64,000 nt of DNA, from assembly GCA_041393395.1 (NCBI GenBank), contig JAWKKG010000006.1:319556-383555 (forward strand), read 5' to 3'. Below are positions 23,725-31,972 of the stretch, piece after piece; positions within the stretch are counted from its first letter, which is position 1, and every line of letters begins with the position of its first letter. The notes beneath the pieces were generated by a model that saw nothing but the letters and a program-made list of their open reading frames with translations, was not told where the DNA came from and searched no databases. Made by a program: the position numbers and the translations under genes. The DNA is from JAGQIB01 sp041393395 (GTDB lineage: Bacteria > ARS69).

Positions 23725-25986
23725 ATGCGGAACCCGCCGAGACGCGGAGCGACGTTCTCCCTTCTGTCCCTCGCGACGTGGCTCGTCCTCGCGCCGATCG
23801 CTCCGGCGCGAGCGGTGGAGTGGGCGTTCCTGCTCCCGACGAACACCGGTATCCCCGGGGACGTCATCGACGTCACGCGCGTCGACCCCCTCGGGCGACT
23901 GTGGATCCAGGGCCGGGACCCGTTCCGCGGCGAAGGCGGCGTGGCGATGACGGCGAACCTGAAGCAATGGACGACCTACACGACCGTGGACGGGACCTTT
24001 CCGGACGACAGCATCAACGAGCTCGCATTCGCGGGGCCGGAAGACGTCTGGTTCGCCACCTTCAGCTCCGGCCTCGCCCACCTCGCGAACGGAACGGTGA
24101 CGGTGTTCCATCCCGGCAACTCCCCGATCCCGGGCCCCGCGATCCACGGCGTCGCGGTCGATCCCGACGGAGCGGTCTGGTTCGTGTGGGGCATCCCGGG
24201 ATTCGTGTTCGGTGGTGTCGGTAGATACGACGCCGGAGCGTGGACGTTCTGGGACAAGGTGACCGACATGGGGTTCGAGTTCGGCCACCTGATCGACGAG
24301 CTCGTCATCGACACGAACCGTCACGTCTGGGTCAACACGAGGAGCGGCGGCGGCGGACTCGCGGAGTACGACGGCGCGCAGTGGATCCGGCACTCGGCGG
24401 CTTCGGGCCAGAGCGACCAGCCGGCAACGGCCCTGGTCGCCGGATTCCAGGGAGACGTCTGGGTCGACTGGCACCTGGGGATCATGCAGTACGTCGGCGG
24501 CCAGTGGATCGACAAGCCGGAGCCGACCGGCTTCGCGGACTTCTCCGAGATCGCTCCTCGTCCCGACGGCACGTACTGGGCCGGCACCTATGTCGGGTTC
24601 CTCTATCGTCCCACGAGCGCATCCACGTGGACGGCACACGACTTCCGCGATCGGGTCGCGAACGTCTGCTTCGCACCCGACGGAAAGGTCTGGGTCGGTG
24701 GACTCGAGTACGTCGCACGCTTCGACGAGACCACGCTGACGTTCGAGGATCGCCTCAACTCCCGCAACACCGGCTTGCCGGCCGACGGTCCGCAGGATTT
24801 CGCGTTGGCCGGCGACGGGACCATGTGGACCGCGATCGCGGGCGCCACGGTCGCGTCCTACGCGGGGGAACCGGACGCGACGAACGACGGCGTGTGGCGC
24901 TGCTTCAGCCGCTACAACCTGGGCCGCGAACCGGACCCGTTCGACAACATCAGCGACATCGGCCGTGACGTCGTCACGGATGACAACGGCGACATGTGGG
25001 TCGCGGTGCGCGGTGGCGGCGTCGCGAAGTGGGACGGCACCGGTTGGATCTCGTACACGACGCTGAACTCCGGCCTCTGGGACGACGACATCCAGGCGAT
25101 CGCCTACGGAGACGGGCGACTGTGGATCGCGTTCACGTTCACGGGCATCGACAGCTTCGACGGGATCACGTGGGAGCACCACGCCGGGGGCGTGAACGGT
25201 CTGCCGCCCGGCGGCGCGAACGACATCGCCGTCGATGCGCTCGGGCGCGTGTGGACAGGCAGCACGAACGGCACGCACCTCGCGATGTTCGACGGCGTCA
25301 CCTGGACGGCCGATCCGCTCGGCCCGCTCCCCGGCCAGGTCTATGCCCTGAAGGGTGGGCCGTCCGGGGATCTCTGGATCGGAACCACCGAGGGCCTGGT
25401 TCACTTCGACGGAGCCGGGACGACGACCTACACGCTCTCCAACTCGGGGGTTCCCGCGAACAACATCAAGGGCATCGAGATCGCGCGGGACGGGACCGTG
25501 TGGGTGAGCGGATGGCGTCCCGGACCGGCGATGATCGGGGGCGTCGCGTCTTTCGACGGAACGACCTGGAACACCTACCTCTCCGACGACTCGCCCCTCC
25601 GGCACTTCCAGGTGACGCGACTCGCGGAGGACGCCTACGGCAACATCTGGATCGGCACCGAATCCGAGGGCATCAACATCATCCTCGCGCCCGCCACGGC
25701 CACGAACAGTGAAACGCCGGCGCACCTGCGGCCCGGTCCGAGGGCGACTCCCAACCCGTTCCGGAGTTCCGTATCCCTGTCGTTCGAGCTTCGCGACGCG
25801 GGCCCGGTGGAGGTCGGACTCTTCGACGTGGCCGGGCGCCGGGTCGCCACCCGGGCACTCGGCCGGCGGGACGCAGGACCTCAATCCGTCATCCTGCCCG
25901 GCGAAGGTCTGTCCCCGGGGGTGTACTTCTACCGGATCGTGACACCCTCCCAGCGCTGGGACGGCAAGGTCGTGCGCGTGGAGTGA
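23725..25986 (+). CDS. Secreted two-component-propeller-like protein with C-terminal sorting-type domain
   Basis: A 753-residue exported protein. The signal peptide (LSLATWLVLAPIAPARA) ends near residue 30. About twelve short blades follow of the 'two-component regulator propeller' type, each with a motif like DPDGAVWFVWG, DTNRHVWVNTRSG, DDNGDMWVAVRGGG or DALGRVWTGSTNG. A C-terminal FlgD-like domain closes the protein (ATPNPFRSSVSLSFEL, LFDVAGRRVATRAL, LSPGVYFYRIV). There is no kinase or response-regulator part, so this is a stand-alone secreted propeller. ATG at 23725 has AGGAGG with ideal spacing. It pairs with the preceding SBBP gene, and both are probably surface proteins exported by the same route. 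Confidence 0.83.
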   Translation: MRNPPRRGATFSLLSLATWLVLAPIAPARAVEWAFLLPTNTGIPGDVIDVTRVDPLGRLWIQGRDPFRGEGGVAMTANLKQWTTYTTVDGTFPDDSINELAFAGPEDVWFATFSSGLAHLANGTVTVFHPGNSPIPGPAIHGVAVDPDGAVWFVWGIPGFVFGGVGRYDAGAWTFWDKVTDMGFEFGHLIDELVIDTNRHVWVNTRSGGGGLAEYDGAQWIRHSAASGQSDQPATALVAGFQGDVWVDWHLGIMQYVGGQWIDKPEPTGFADFSEIAPRPDGTYWAGTYVGFLYRPTSASTWTAHDFRDRVANVCFAPDGKVWVGGLEYVARFDETTLTFEDRLNSRNTGLPADGPQDFALAGDGTMWTAIAGATVASYAGEPDATNDGVWRCFSRYNLGREPDPFDNISDIGRDVVTDDNGDMWVAVRGGGVAKWDGTGWISYTTLNSGLWDDDIQAIAYGDGRLWIAFTFTGIDSFDGITWEHHAGGVNGLPPGGANDIAVDALGRVWTGSTNGTHLAMFDGVTWTADPLGPLPGQVYALKGGPSGDLWIGTTEGLVHFDGAGTTTYTLSNSGVPANNIKGIEIARDGTVWVSGWRPGPAMIGGVASFDGTTWNTYLSDDSPLRHFQVTRLAEDAYGNIWIGTESEGINIILAPATATNSETPAHLRPGPRATPNPFRSSVSLSFELRDAGPVEVGLFDVAGRRVATRALGRRDAGPQSVILPGEGLSPGVYFYRIVTPSQRWDGKVVRVE

Positions 25987-26080
25987 GCTCGTGAGCAGTG
26001 AGCGGCCGTGCGGCGCTCGTCGAGGGAGCGCCGCACACGCGCCACGGCCTGCGGTATCGTAGTCCCACGAACCGGAGGGA

Positions 26081-26671
26081 GTGTTGGCTCGGGCACGAGA
26101 TCGCGGGGTGAGAGGCGCCGTGCTCGTGGGCGGCGCCAGCCGACGGATGGGACGCCGCAAGGCGATGCTCGAGGACGCGGGGCAGTCGTGGCTGGCGCGC
26201 ATCGGCGCGGTCCTGGCCGAGCGGGCCGACTCGATCGTGCTGGTCGGCGAAGGGCCCGTTCCGCGCGACGCGACGTGGCCCCGTCTCCCGGATGATCCGG
26301 CGGTCTCCGGGCCGCTCGGCGGCGTGCTCGCCGCGCTTCGCTCCGACCCCGGGGCGGCGTGGATCGTGGTCGCCTGCGATCAGCCCGATCTCTCTCTCGA
26401 CGCGCTCGACTGGTTGCTCGCCCAGCGCGCTCCCGGCGTGCGTGCGGTGCTGCCTCGAGTCGACGGCCACGTGCAGCCGCTGCTGTCGTTCTGGGAGGCC
26501 GGCGCGGCGGACTGGCTGATCCGGCAGGCGCCACGCGCGGGAGAAGGGCCGCGCGCCCTTGCCGACCGCGCGGATTGCGCGACGCCCGACGTGCCGGCGG
26601 CAATCGCTTCCGCATGGCAAGACTACGACACGCCCGAGGAACTCGCGCGCCGCGCTACCAGACGGTGCTGA
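26081..26671 (+). CDS. mobA: Molybdenum cofactor guanylyltransferase
   Basis: A 196-residue cytoplasmic nucleotidyltransferase that attaches GMP to molybdopterin to give the bis-MGD cofactor precursor. The N-terminal GAVLVGGASRRMGRRKAML is the family P-loop-like LxGGxSxRMGxxK motif. WIVVACDQPDLSLDAL supplies the metal-binding DxP, and the late DYDTPEELA is the conserved ending (xNIDTPEDL). It starts at GTG 26081, with TTG 26084 as a close alternative; GGAGGGA lies directly upstream. Its 3' end overlaps the convergent glycosyltransferase by 17 bp. A single-gene mobA implies molybdoenzymes elsewhere in the genome. Confidence 0.9.
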   Translation: MLARARDRGVRGAVLVGGASRRMGRRKAMLEDAGQSWLARIGAVLAERADSIVLVGEGPVPRDATWPRLPDDPAVSGPLGGVLAALRSDPGAAWIVVACDQPDLSLDALDWLLAQRAPGVRAVLPRVDGHVQPLLSFWEAGAADWLIRQAPRAGEGPRALADRADCATPDVPAAIASAWQDYDTPEELARRATRRC

Positions 26672-28346
26672 TCGAGAGCGACGAGAAGTCGGCGGCGAGC
26701 CGCGCGATCCACGCGACGTTCCAGGCGATCGACGCGAGCAGCACGACCCGCACGACGATCCGCAGCCACGGGACGCGCAGCGCCCCCAGTCCCCACCCGA
26801 GCGCGACGCTCGCCGCCGGCACGAGCAGGCACAGGTGCTTCGTCTGCCGCCAGTCGGTGAGCGTGAACAGCACCGCGCCCACGAGGACCCACAACGAGAG
26901 CGTACCGAGCGCGTCCGTTCGCTCGCCGCCCTCGGTCGTGCGCAGGGAACGTGCCGCCACCACGCCGGCCGCCGCCACCGCGACTCCCGCCAGCAGGGTC
27001 CAACCCCAGCCCATGTGACTCGCGAACTCGAGCCACAGCGCCGGGCGCGACGGATACACGGCCTTCCCCGCCCGCGTCAGGACCTCTCCGCCCGAGAAGC
27101 GCCCGACCCCGTGCTCGAGCAGGTGATCCGCCACGAATTCCGCCGGCGCGATCCAGAGACCCCAGACCCAGAAAGCGAGCGTGCCGATCGCGAGCCCGAG
27201 CAGGAGCGGCACCGCCGGCGCGAACGCGCGCGGTGTGCGGGCCGCCACGGCACGCGCCACGCGCCACGCGCCGACCGCCGCGCCCGGCACGAGCGCCTTC
27301 TGGTTCGCGAGGGCGGCGAGCACGCCGGCGCCGTAGCCGGAGCGTGCACCGCCGACCCTTCCCGTGGCGAGTCGCGTCGCGGCGAGAAACGTCGCGGCGG
27401 TGAGCGCGTAGTAGCCGCCGTACGCGGATCGCACCGCGATCTCCGGCAGCGTCACGTACGTGACGGTCACCAGCGACGCGTCGAGCGGCGATGCGCCGAG
27501 ACGTCGCATCCAGGCGAACAGGAGCACCGCCGCCGTCCCCGCGAGCGCGAAGTTCGGGGCACGGGTTGCCGTGAGCACGGGCGTCGCGAGGAACGGCTGG
27601 TACACGTCGTGGTACCACTGGAAACTGCGGTCCGCGCGACGATCCCGCTCCCGGAACGCGCGCACGGCGGCGTCCAGGCGACCGGGCGCCACGCGCGGTC
27701 TCTGCTGCTCGCGCGCCGTGACCGCCGCGTCGTACGGGGGGCGCACCGCTTCCAGATCGTCGCCGAGCGCGAGCGTCGCGGCGTTCAGCGCGTGCAGCAG
27801 CGGCGGATGGGCAAAGAAGTACAGCGTGCTGCGGTTCGTGAGGCACAGCGGCTCGAGATCGTGCACGAGTCCGAATGCCGTCCCCTGCACCTCGGAGTCC
27901 TGATCCTCGAGCGGCGGCACCACCGACGTACCCATCCACGCCGCGAACAGCAGAGCCAGCACGCCGAAGATCCACGCCCCGGGCTCCCGTCGCGGGCCCG
28001 GCACCCGGCCGCCCCACGAGGCGCCCCACGCGCCGGTCGTCAACGTGGCGAACCCGAGCAAGGCCGCGAACACGCGCGGTCCCGGTTCGAGTCCCGCGAC
28101 CCGCAACGTCACCGCCACGCCGACGTTCAGCAGCACGGCCGCGCCGATCGCGCGGACGAACCAGCGCGCGGTCCCCGACCCGCCGGGGAGCATCGCCCCC
28201 GCCGCTCCGGGCATCGCCACGCCGGCCAGCGCGAGCCAGACGCCCGCGAGCCACCCCTCGCCCGGCACTCGACCGAGCAACACGATCGGGAGATACGGAA
28301 CGGCGAGCGCCGCAAGGAACAGGACGCGTGTCAACGCGCCAGCCAT
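26655..28346 (-). CDS. GT-C type membrane glycosyltransferase (GT39-like)
   Basis: A 563-residue polytopic protein with about 11-12 transmembrane helices starting MAGALTRVLFLAALAVPYLP. After the second helix group it has a loop with paired acidic residues (VVPPLEDQDSEVQGTAFGL) and HPPLLHALNAATLALGDDLE, in the position where GT-C enzymes keep catalytic Asp/Glu. It follows a GT39-TPR and a GT2 gene in one operon, so it probably uses a polyprenyl-phosphate sugar to glycosylate a lipid or protein on the periplasmic side. The start ATG 28346 overlaps the upstream gene by 16 bp, and an N-terminal extension in frame is Arg-rich noise. It is the last gene of the operon; its end overlaps mobA convergently. 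Confidence 0.7.
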   Translation of the reverse strand: MAGALTRVLFLAALAVPYLPIVLLGRVPGEGWLAGVWLALAGVAMPGAAGAMLPGGSGTARWFVRAIGAAVLLNVGVAVTLRVAGLEPGPRVFAALLGFATLTTGAWGASWGGRVPGPRREPGAWIFGVLALLFAAWMGTSVVPPLEDQDSEVQGTAFGLVHDLEPLCLTNRSTLYFFAHPPLLHALNAATLALGDDLEAVRPPYDAAVTAREQQRPRVAPGRLDAAVRAFRERDRRADRSFQWYHDVYQPFLATPVLTATRAPNFALAGTAAVLLFAWMRRLGASPLDASLVTVTYVTLPEIAVRSAYGGYYALTAATFLAATRLATGRVGGARSGYGAGVLAALANQKALVPGAAVGAWRVARAVAARTPRAFAPAVPLLLGLAIGTLAFWVWGLWIAPAEFVADHLLEHGVGRFSGGEVLTRAGKAVYPSRPALWLEFASHMGWGWTLLAGVAVAAAGVVAARSLRTTEGGERTDALGTLSLWVLVGAVLFTLTDWRQTKHLCLLVPAASVALGWGLGALRVPWLRIVVRVVLLASIAWNVAWIARLAADFSSLSISTVW

Positions 28347-30700
28347 TCGCTGATCTCTCCGAGCGTCGATTCGTCCGTGGTCGGATCGTTCAGCAGGCGG
28401 TCCGCGATCTCGCGCACCTCGGCCACCTCTCCGAGATCCAGGAGCGCGAGCGCCCGGTGCCACCGAATCGCCGGCAGATCGCCCTCCGGCTGGCGCAGCG
28501 CCGTCTCGAACTCCTCACGCGCGCGTTCGGCCTCGCCCCGCGCGAGGTACACCATGCCGAGCGTGTCCCGGTAGTACGGGTCCTCGGGAGTCCATTCGAC
28601 GGCCTCGCTCGCCAGGCGCAACGCCTCGTCCAGGTCCCGATCGTGCTTCTGCAGGAACCACGCGAAGGCGTTCTTCAGGTCGGCGTCGTGCTTGAAGCCG
28701 CGCAGCGCCCGCCGGAACGACTCGTGCTCCGCGTCGTACTTGCCCATCTCCTCCTGCAGATCCACGACCTCGAGGATCGCCGGCACGTCGGGATTCGGCG
28801 CGTCGAGCATCAGCGCCTCGGCCTCCTCGAACGCCCCCCGACCGCGCAGCATCGCGAACAGACGTCGACGGGACGCGAGATCGAACTGCACCTTCGCCAG
28901 CGCCCGCCGCAACGCGTTCTCGGCTTCCTCCCGCATGCCGTGCCGCAGGTAGAGGTCGGCCATGCCGCGCTGAACCGCGTCGTTCGTGGAGATCTCGTAG
29001 AGGAAGATCGTGCCGTCGCCGATCACCGCGTCCGGCTTCACGCCGTCGAGCCAGGGATACGCGGGGCCGCCCTCCGGCGTGCGGTAGTAGATCCCCTGGC
29101 GGTTCGTCGCACTCATGAGCAGCCACTGCTCGCCCTCCGCCGGCATCGTTTTCCACGGGTCCCGCGACAGCGCGCGCTGCGTGGGCGGGAGCAGCTGCCA
29201 GTCCAGCCCCTCCACGAACGGGCTGGCCGTGCCGAAGTAGCAAAGCACCGCGTGCGTCGCGCCGCGTGCCCGCAGCTCCCGCGACGCCGCCGAGAGGTCC
29301 TGGCCCCAGTCGAGGTTCGAGTCGCCGAGGTAGCGGTACCCGCCGCCGGTCGCGCGCGCGATCTCGTTGAAGAACGGCAGATAGTGCGGGAACGCCACGA
29401 GCGTTCCTGCCGCGTGCCACAGGAGCAGCCCCGCTACGGACCCGAACGCGAGCAACCCGTGCGGCCAGCCCCCGCCCGCGAACGGACGCGACGCGAGCAG
29501 GATCGCGAACGGGAACATCGGCAGGAGATGTCGCACCCCGAGGCCGAGGTTCGCGAGGAGGTTCGTGGCGAGGACGAGCGCGGGAGGCGCCAGCAGGAAC
29601 ACGAGATCGGCCGGGCGGCGGCGACCGCGAACGATCGCGTGGCCGAGCCCGAACAGCGCGAGGGCCAGCAGAGGAAGGCTGGTCTTCACCCCGAGCGTCA
29701 GCAGCGGCGACCACCACGTCCCGGTGTCGCTCGGCCGTCCGAGGAGGTAGACCGGATGCCCCGCCTCCGTGAACAGGATGATGTCCTTCATGCCGCGCGC
29801 GAAGTCGGCGGAGGGCCAAGGAATGCTCGCCATGACCTCGAACGGGATCCGGCGCAGGAGCGACATGCTCTCGGGTGTCACCCCCCGGCCCGTCATGCCC
29901 AGCGCGCGGATCGTGGTCCAGTCGAACGGAAACGCGTAGCACACCCAGACCGCAAGCTCCGTCGCGACGAACGCGGAGGCCAGGAAGATCACGGTGTGCG
30001 CGAGGCGCGGGGTGCGGCGGGCGGGTAGCGGCCACGCGGCGAGCAGCAGCCACACCGGTCCGTAAGAGAACGCCGAGAACTTCGTGACCATGGAGCCGGC
30101 CACGCAGGCGGCCGCCGCGAACGTCCAGCGCAGTCGCCCCGTTCGACGCGCCTGCCACAGGCACGCGGCGGCGCCCGTCACGAACAGGGTGAGCGGGACG
30201 TCGGTGGTGACGAGCCGCGTGTGCGCGAGCGCCGTCGGCGAGAAGGTCCACAGCGCGAGCGCGACGAGCGCTGCCGCCGGCCCGTGCATCGCGCGCGCCC
30301 AGGCCCAGATCAGGAGTCCGAGGATCGCACCGAGCAACACGAGCGGCAGGCGACCGGCGAACACGATTCGCCGGGAGTCGGCGCCCGACTCGTACAGCAT
30401 CGCGCGCCCGAAGTCCCACTGCTCGCCCGCCCGCCACGCGTCGAGCGTGGTGTCCGCCTTCGCGCCCGCCACGGTGGCGGCCGCGCCGGCCAGCAGCTTC
30501 GGGAAGGCCGGATGCTCGGCGTTCAGGCGGAAGTCGTGCGCCTGCACGTAGGACACGCCGGCGGGGAGATGAGCGGTCTCGTCGAACGTCGGGTTCTTGC
30601 CGCGCATCGACGCGACCGCAATCGAGACGAACGCGACCAGCAGCAGCGCGACCGCGATCCGTTCGGGACGTCCGATCCTGCCGTAGCTGCGATCAGGCAT
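28331..30700 (-). CDS. GT39-family membrane glycosyltransferase with C-terminal TPR domain
   Basis: A 789-residue two-part protein. The first 480 residues hold about ten transmembrane helices and the GT39 signature in the first periplasmic loop, NPTFDETAHLPAGVSYVQAHDFRLN, with the catalytic Asp of FDETAH. HPAFPKLLAG and the late DSNLDWGQDLSAASRELRAR motif are also typical. The last 240 residues form TPR repeats (MADLYLRHGMREEAENALRR, TLGMVYLARGEAERAREEFE). The TPR half may recruit protein substrates or partners. It starts at ATG 30700 and overlaps the GT2 gene upstream (30693) and the second GT-C gene downstream. A protein O-glycosylation role is plausible but unproven. Confidence 0.82.
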   Translation of the reverse strand: MPDRSYGRIGRPERIAVALLLVAFVSIAVASMRGKNPTFDETAHLPAGVSYVQAHDFRLNAEHPAFPKLLAGAAATVAGAKADTTLDAWRAGEQWDFGRAMLYESGADSRRIVFAGRLPLVLLGAILGLLIWAWARAMHGPAAALVALALWTFSPTALAHTRLVTTDVPLTLFVTGAAACLWQARRTGRLRWTFAAAACVAGSMVTKFSAFSYGPVWLLLAAWPLPARRTPRLAHTVIFLASAFVATELAVWVCYAFPFDWTTIRALGMTGRGVTPESMSLLRRIPFEVMASIPWPSADFARGMKDIILFTEAGHPVYLLGRPSDTGTWWSPLLTLGVKTSLPLLALALFGLGHAIVRGRRRPADLVFLLAPPALVLATNLLANLGLGVRHLLPMFPFAILLASRPFAGGGWPHGLLAFGSVAGLLLWHAAGTLVAFPHYLPFFNEIARATGGGYRYLGDSNLDWGQDLSAASRELRARGATHAVLCYFGTASPFVEGLDWQLLPPTQRALSRDPWKTMPAEGEQWLLMSATNRQGIYYRTPEGGPAYPWLDGVKPDAVIGDGTIFLYEISTNDAVQRGMADLYLRHGMREEAENALRRALAKVQFDLASRRRLFAMLRGRGAFEEAEALMLDAPNPDVPAILEVVDLQEEMGKYDAEHESFRRALRGFKHDADLKNAFAWFLQKHDRDLDEALRLASEAVEWTPEDPYYRDTLGMVYLARGEAERAREEFETALRQPEGDLPAIRWHRALALLDLGEVAEVREIADRLLNDPTTDESTLGEISEWLAR

Positions 30701-31421
30701 CAGCCCGCCTCACGTTCCGCAGGATCCGTGGAAGCGACAGCAGCATCGCGAGCGCGTCGTCGAGCGGGCTGACCCGGCTGCCGGCGTCGTTCCGCCAGGT
30801 CACCGGCACTTCGCGCACGGTGAGGCCCCGCCGCTGCGCGAGCAGGAGCAGCTCCACGTCGAACGAGAATCCGTCCTCCCGCATCGACGACGCGAGCGCC
30901 CGGGCGTCCTCGCCGCGGAAGAGCTTGAAGCCGCACTGCGTGTCGCGGATCGGCAACCCGGTGACCCACCGGACGATCGCGTTGAACGTCTTGCCCATGC
31001 GCTCCCGGTACCACGCCTGCCGGATCTCGAGATTCGACTCGGGGAGCGCCCGCGACGCGATCGCGACGCCGGCGCCCGCCTCGAGGGCCGCCTCGAGCTT
31101 CTCGATTTCGTCGAGCGGTGTCGAGAGATCCGCGTCCGAGAACAGCACGAGTTCGCCGGCGCTCGCCGCGAAGCCCGTCCGCACCGCGGCGCCCTTGCCC
31201 CGGTTCTCCGGCAACGCGAGAACCCGAAAGGCCGGAGCGCCGGCCGCGAACCGCTCCGCGAGGGCCCGCGTGCCGTCGCGGCTTCCGTCGTCCACCACGA
31301 GGATCTCGACCGCGTAGGGTCGTGCGGCCGCCCACACCGCCAGTTCCGTCAGTGAACCCTCGAGGCGACGTTCCTCGTTGTAGGCGGGAACGACGACGGT
31401 CAGTCGGGGCGATCGGGGCAT
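30693..31421 (-). CDS. GT2 family glycosyltransferase (polyprenyl-phosphate sugar synthase-like)
   Basis: A cytosolic GT-A enzyme of about 242 residues. RLTVVVPAYNEERRLEGSL, ILVVDDGSRDGTRALAERF, the DxD of LVLFSDADLSTPLDEIEKLE, and GLPIRDTQCGFKLFRGEDA match the dolichyl-phosphate mannose/glucose synthase branch (DPM1/ALG5-like). It lacks membrane helices. It would make the polyprenyl-phosphate-linked sugar used by the two GT-C proteins encoded directly downstream. ATG at 31421 overlaps the stop of the HAD gene by one base (TGATG), fixing the start. It is a functional analogue of the GT2 at 13086-13841, which also sits beside a large membrane protein. Confidence 0.88.
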   Translation of the reverse strand: MPRSPRLTVVVPAYNEERRLEGSLTELAVWAAARPYAVEILVVDDGSRDGTRALAERFAAGAPAFRVLALPENRGKGAAVRTGFAASAGELVLFSDADLSTPLDEIEKLEAALEAGAGVAIASRALPESNLEIRQAWYRERMGKTFNAIVRWVTGLPIRDTQCGFKLFRGEDARALASSMREDGFSFDVELLLLAQRRGLTVREVPVTWRNDAGSRVSPLDDALAMLLSLPRILRNVRRADA

Positions 31422-31972
31422 CAACTCCTCCGCGCCAGGATCCAGTCGACGGCGGCGGCGAGGTCCTCGAACACGTGCTCCGGGGCGGGACCCTCCGCCG
31501 CCAGGGCCTCGCGGCCTCGCCCGGTGAGCACCAGCACCGGCGTGCAGCCGGCCGCCCGCGCGGCGAGGAGATCACGGGACGAGTCCCCCACCAGGTAGGA
31601 CCGGAACAGATCGTAACCGTGGTCGGCGGCCGCTTCCAAGATCATCCCGGGCCGGGGCTTGCGGCGGGGGGCCCCGCTCCCGGGCAGATCGTCCGCGTAG
31701 TAGAAGGCGTCGAAGCGGCCGCCGTGCGCGGCCGCGAGCTCGCGGCACCGCGCGTGAACCGCCTCCACGATCTCGCGGGTCACGATGCCCTTGGAGATTC
31801 CGGACTGGTTCGTGATCACCGAGACGGGCCAGCCGGCCGCCGTCAATCGGCCCACCGCCTCGAACGCGCCGGGGATCGGCACGAACTCCTCGCCGCGCGT
31901 CACGCCCTGCGGGAGGTTCTCGTTGAGCGTGCCGTCCCGATCGAGCAGGACCGCAGGGCGGCGCGCGCTCAC
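31421..31972 (-). CDS. HAD-family phosphatase, GmhB/histidinol-phosphatase-like
   Basis: A 183-residue cytosolic HAD hydrolase. Motif I is VLLDRDGTLNENL (nucleophile D11, D13), followed by VITNQSGISKGIVT (motif II), the lysine region RRKPRPGMILEAA (motif III), and YLVGDSSRDLLAA (motif IV). The closest family is D-glycero-D-manno-heptose-1,7-bisphosphate 7-phosphatase. However, the loop that carries the four zinc ligands in E. coli GmhB (C-x-H...C-x-C) is here YYADDLPGSGAPRRKP and has no cysteine, so the zinc site is absent. Substrate assignment is therefore tentative. GTG 31972 overlaps the upstream stop by 4 bp. It fits sugar-phosphate processing in the glycan operon. Confidence 0.83.
   Translation of the reverse strand: MSARRPAVLLDRDGTLNENLPQGVTRGEEFVPIPGAFEAVGRLTAAGWPVSVITNQSGISKGIVTREIVEAVHARCRELAAAHGGRFDAFYYADDLPGSGAPRRKPRPGMILEAAADHGYDLFRSYLVGDSSRDLLAARAAGCTPVLVLTGRGREALAAEGPAPEHVFEDLAAAVDWILARRS

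Noticed and set aside
21517..26202. A 1561-codon open frame on the minus strand opposite the two secreted propeller genes
   Set aside because: High GC suppresses stop codons in other frames. The translation is Arg/Asp/Val/His-rich with no recognisable domain, and it lies antisense to two well-supported genes with signal peptides and strong ribosome-binding sites. Similar long shadows at 285-2375, 12465-14924, 42935-46390 (5' extension) and 43052-45919 (+) were discarded for the same reason.
26084..26671. General NTP-transferase (for example CofC or MocA) instead of mobA
   Set aside because: The LVGGASRRMGRRK start, ACDQP and the DYDTPEEL ending match MobA best; MocA-type proteins lack that ending.
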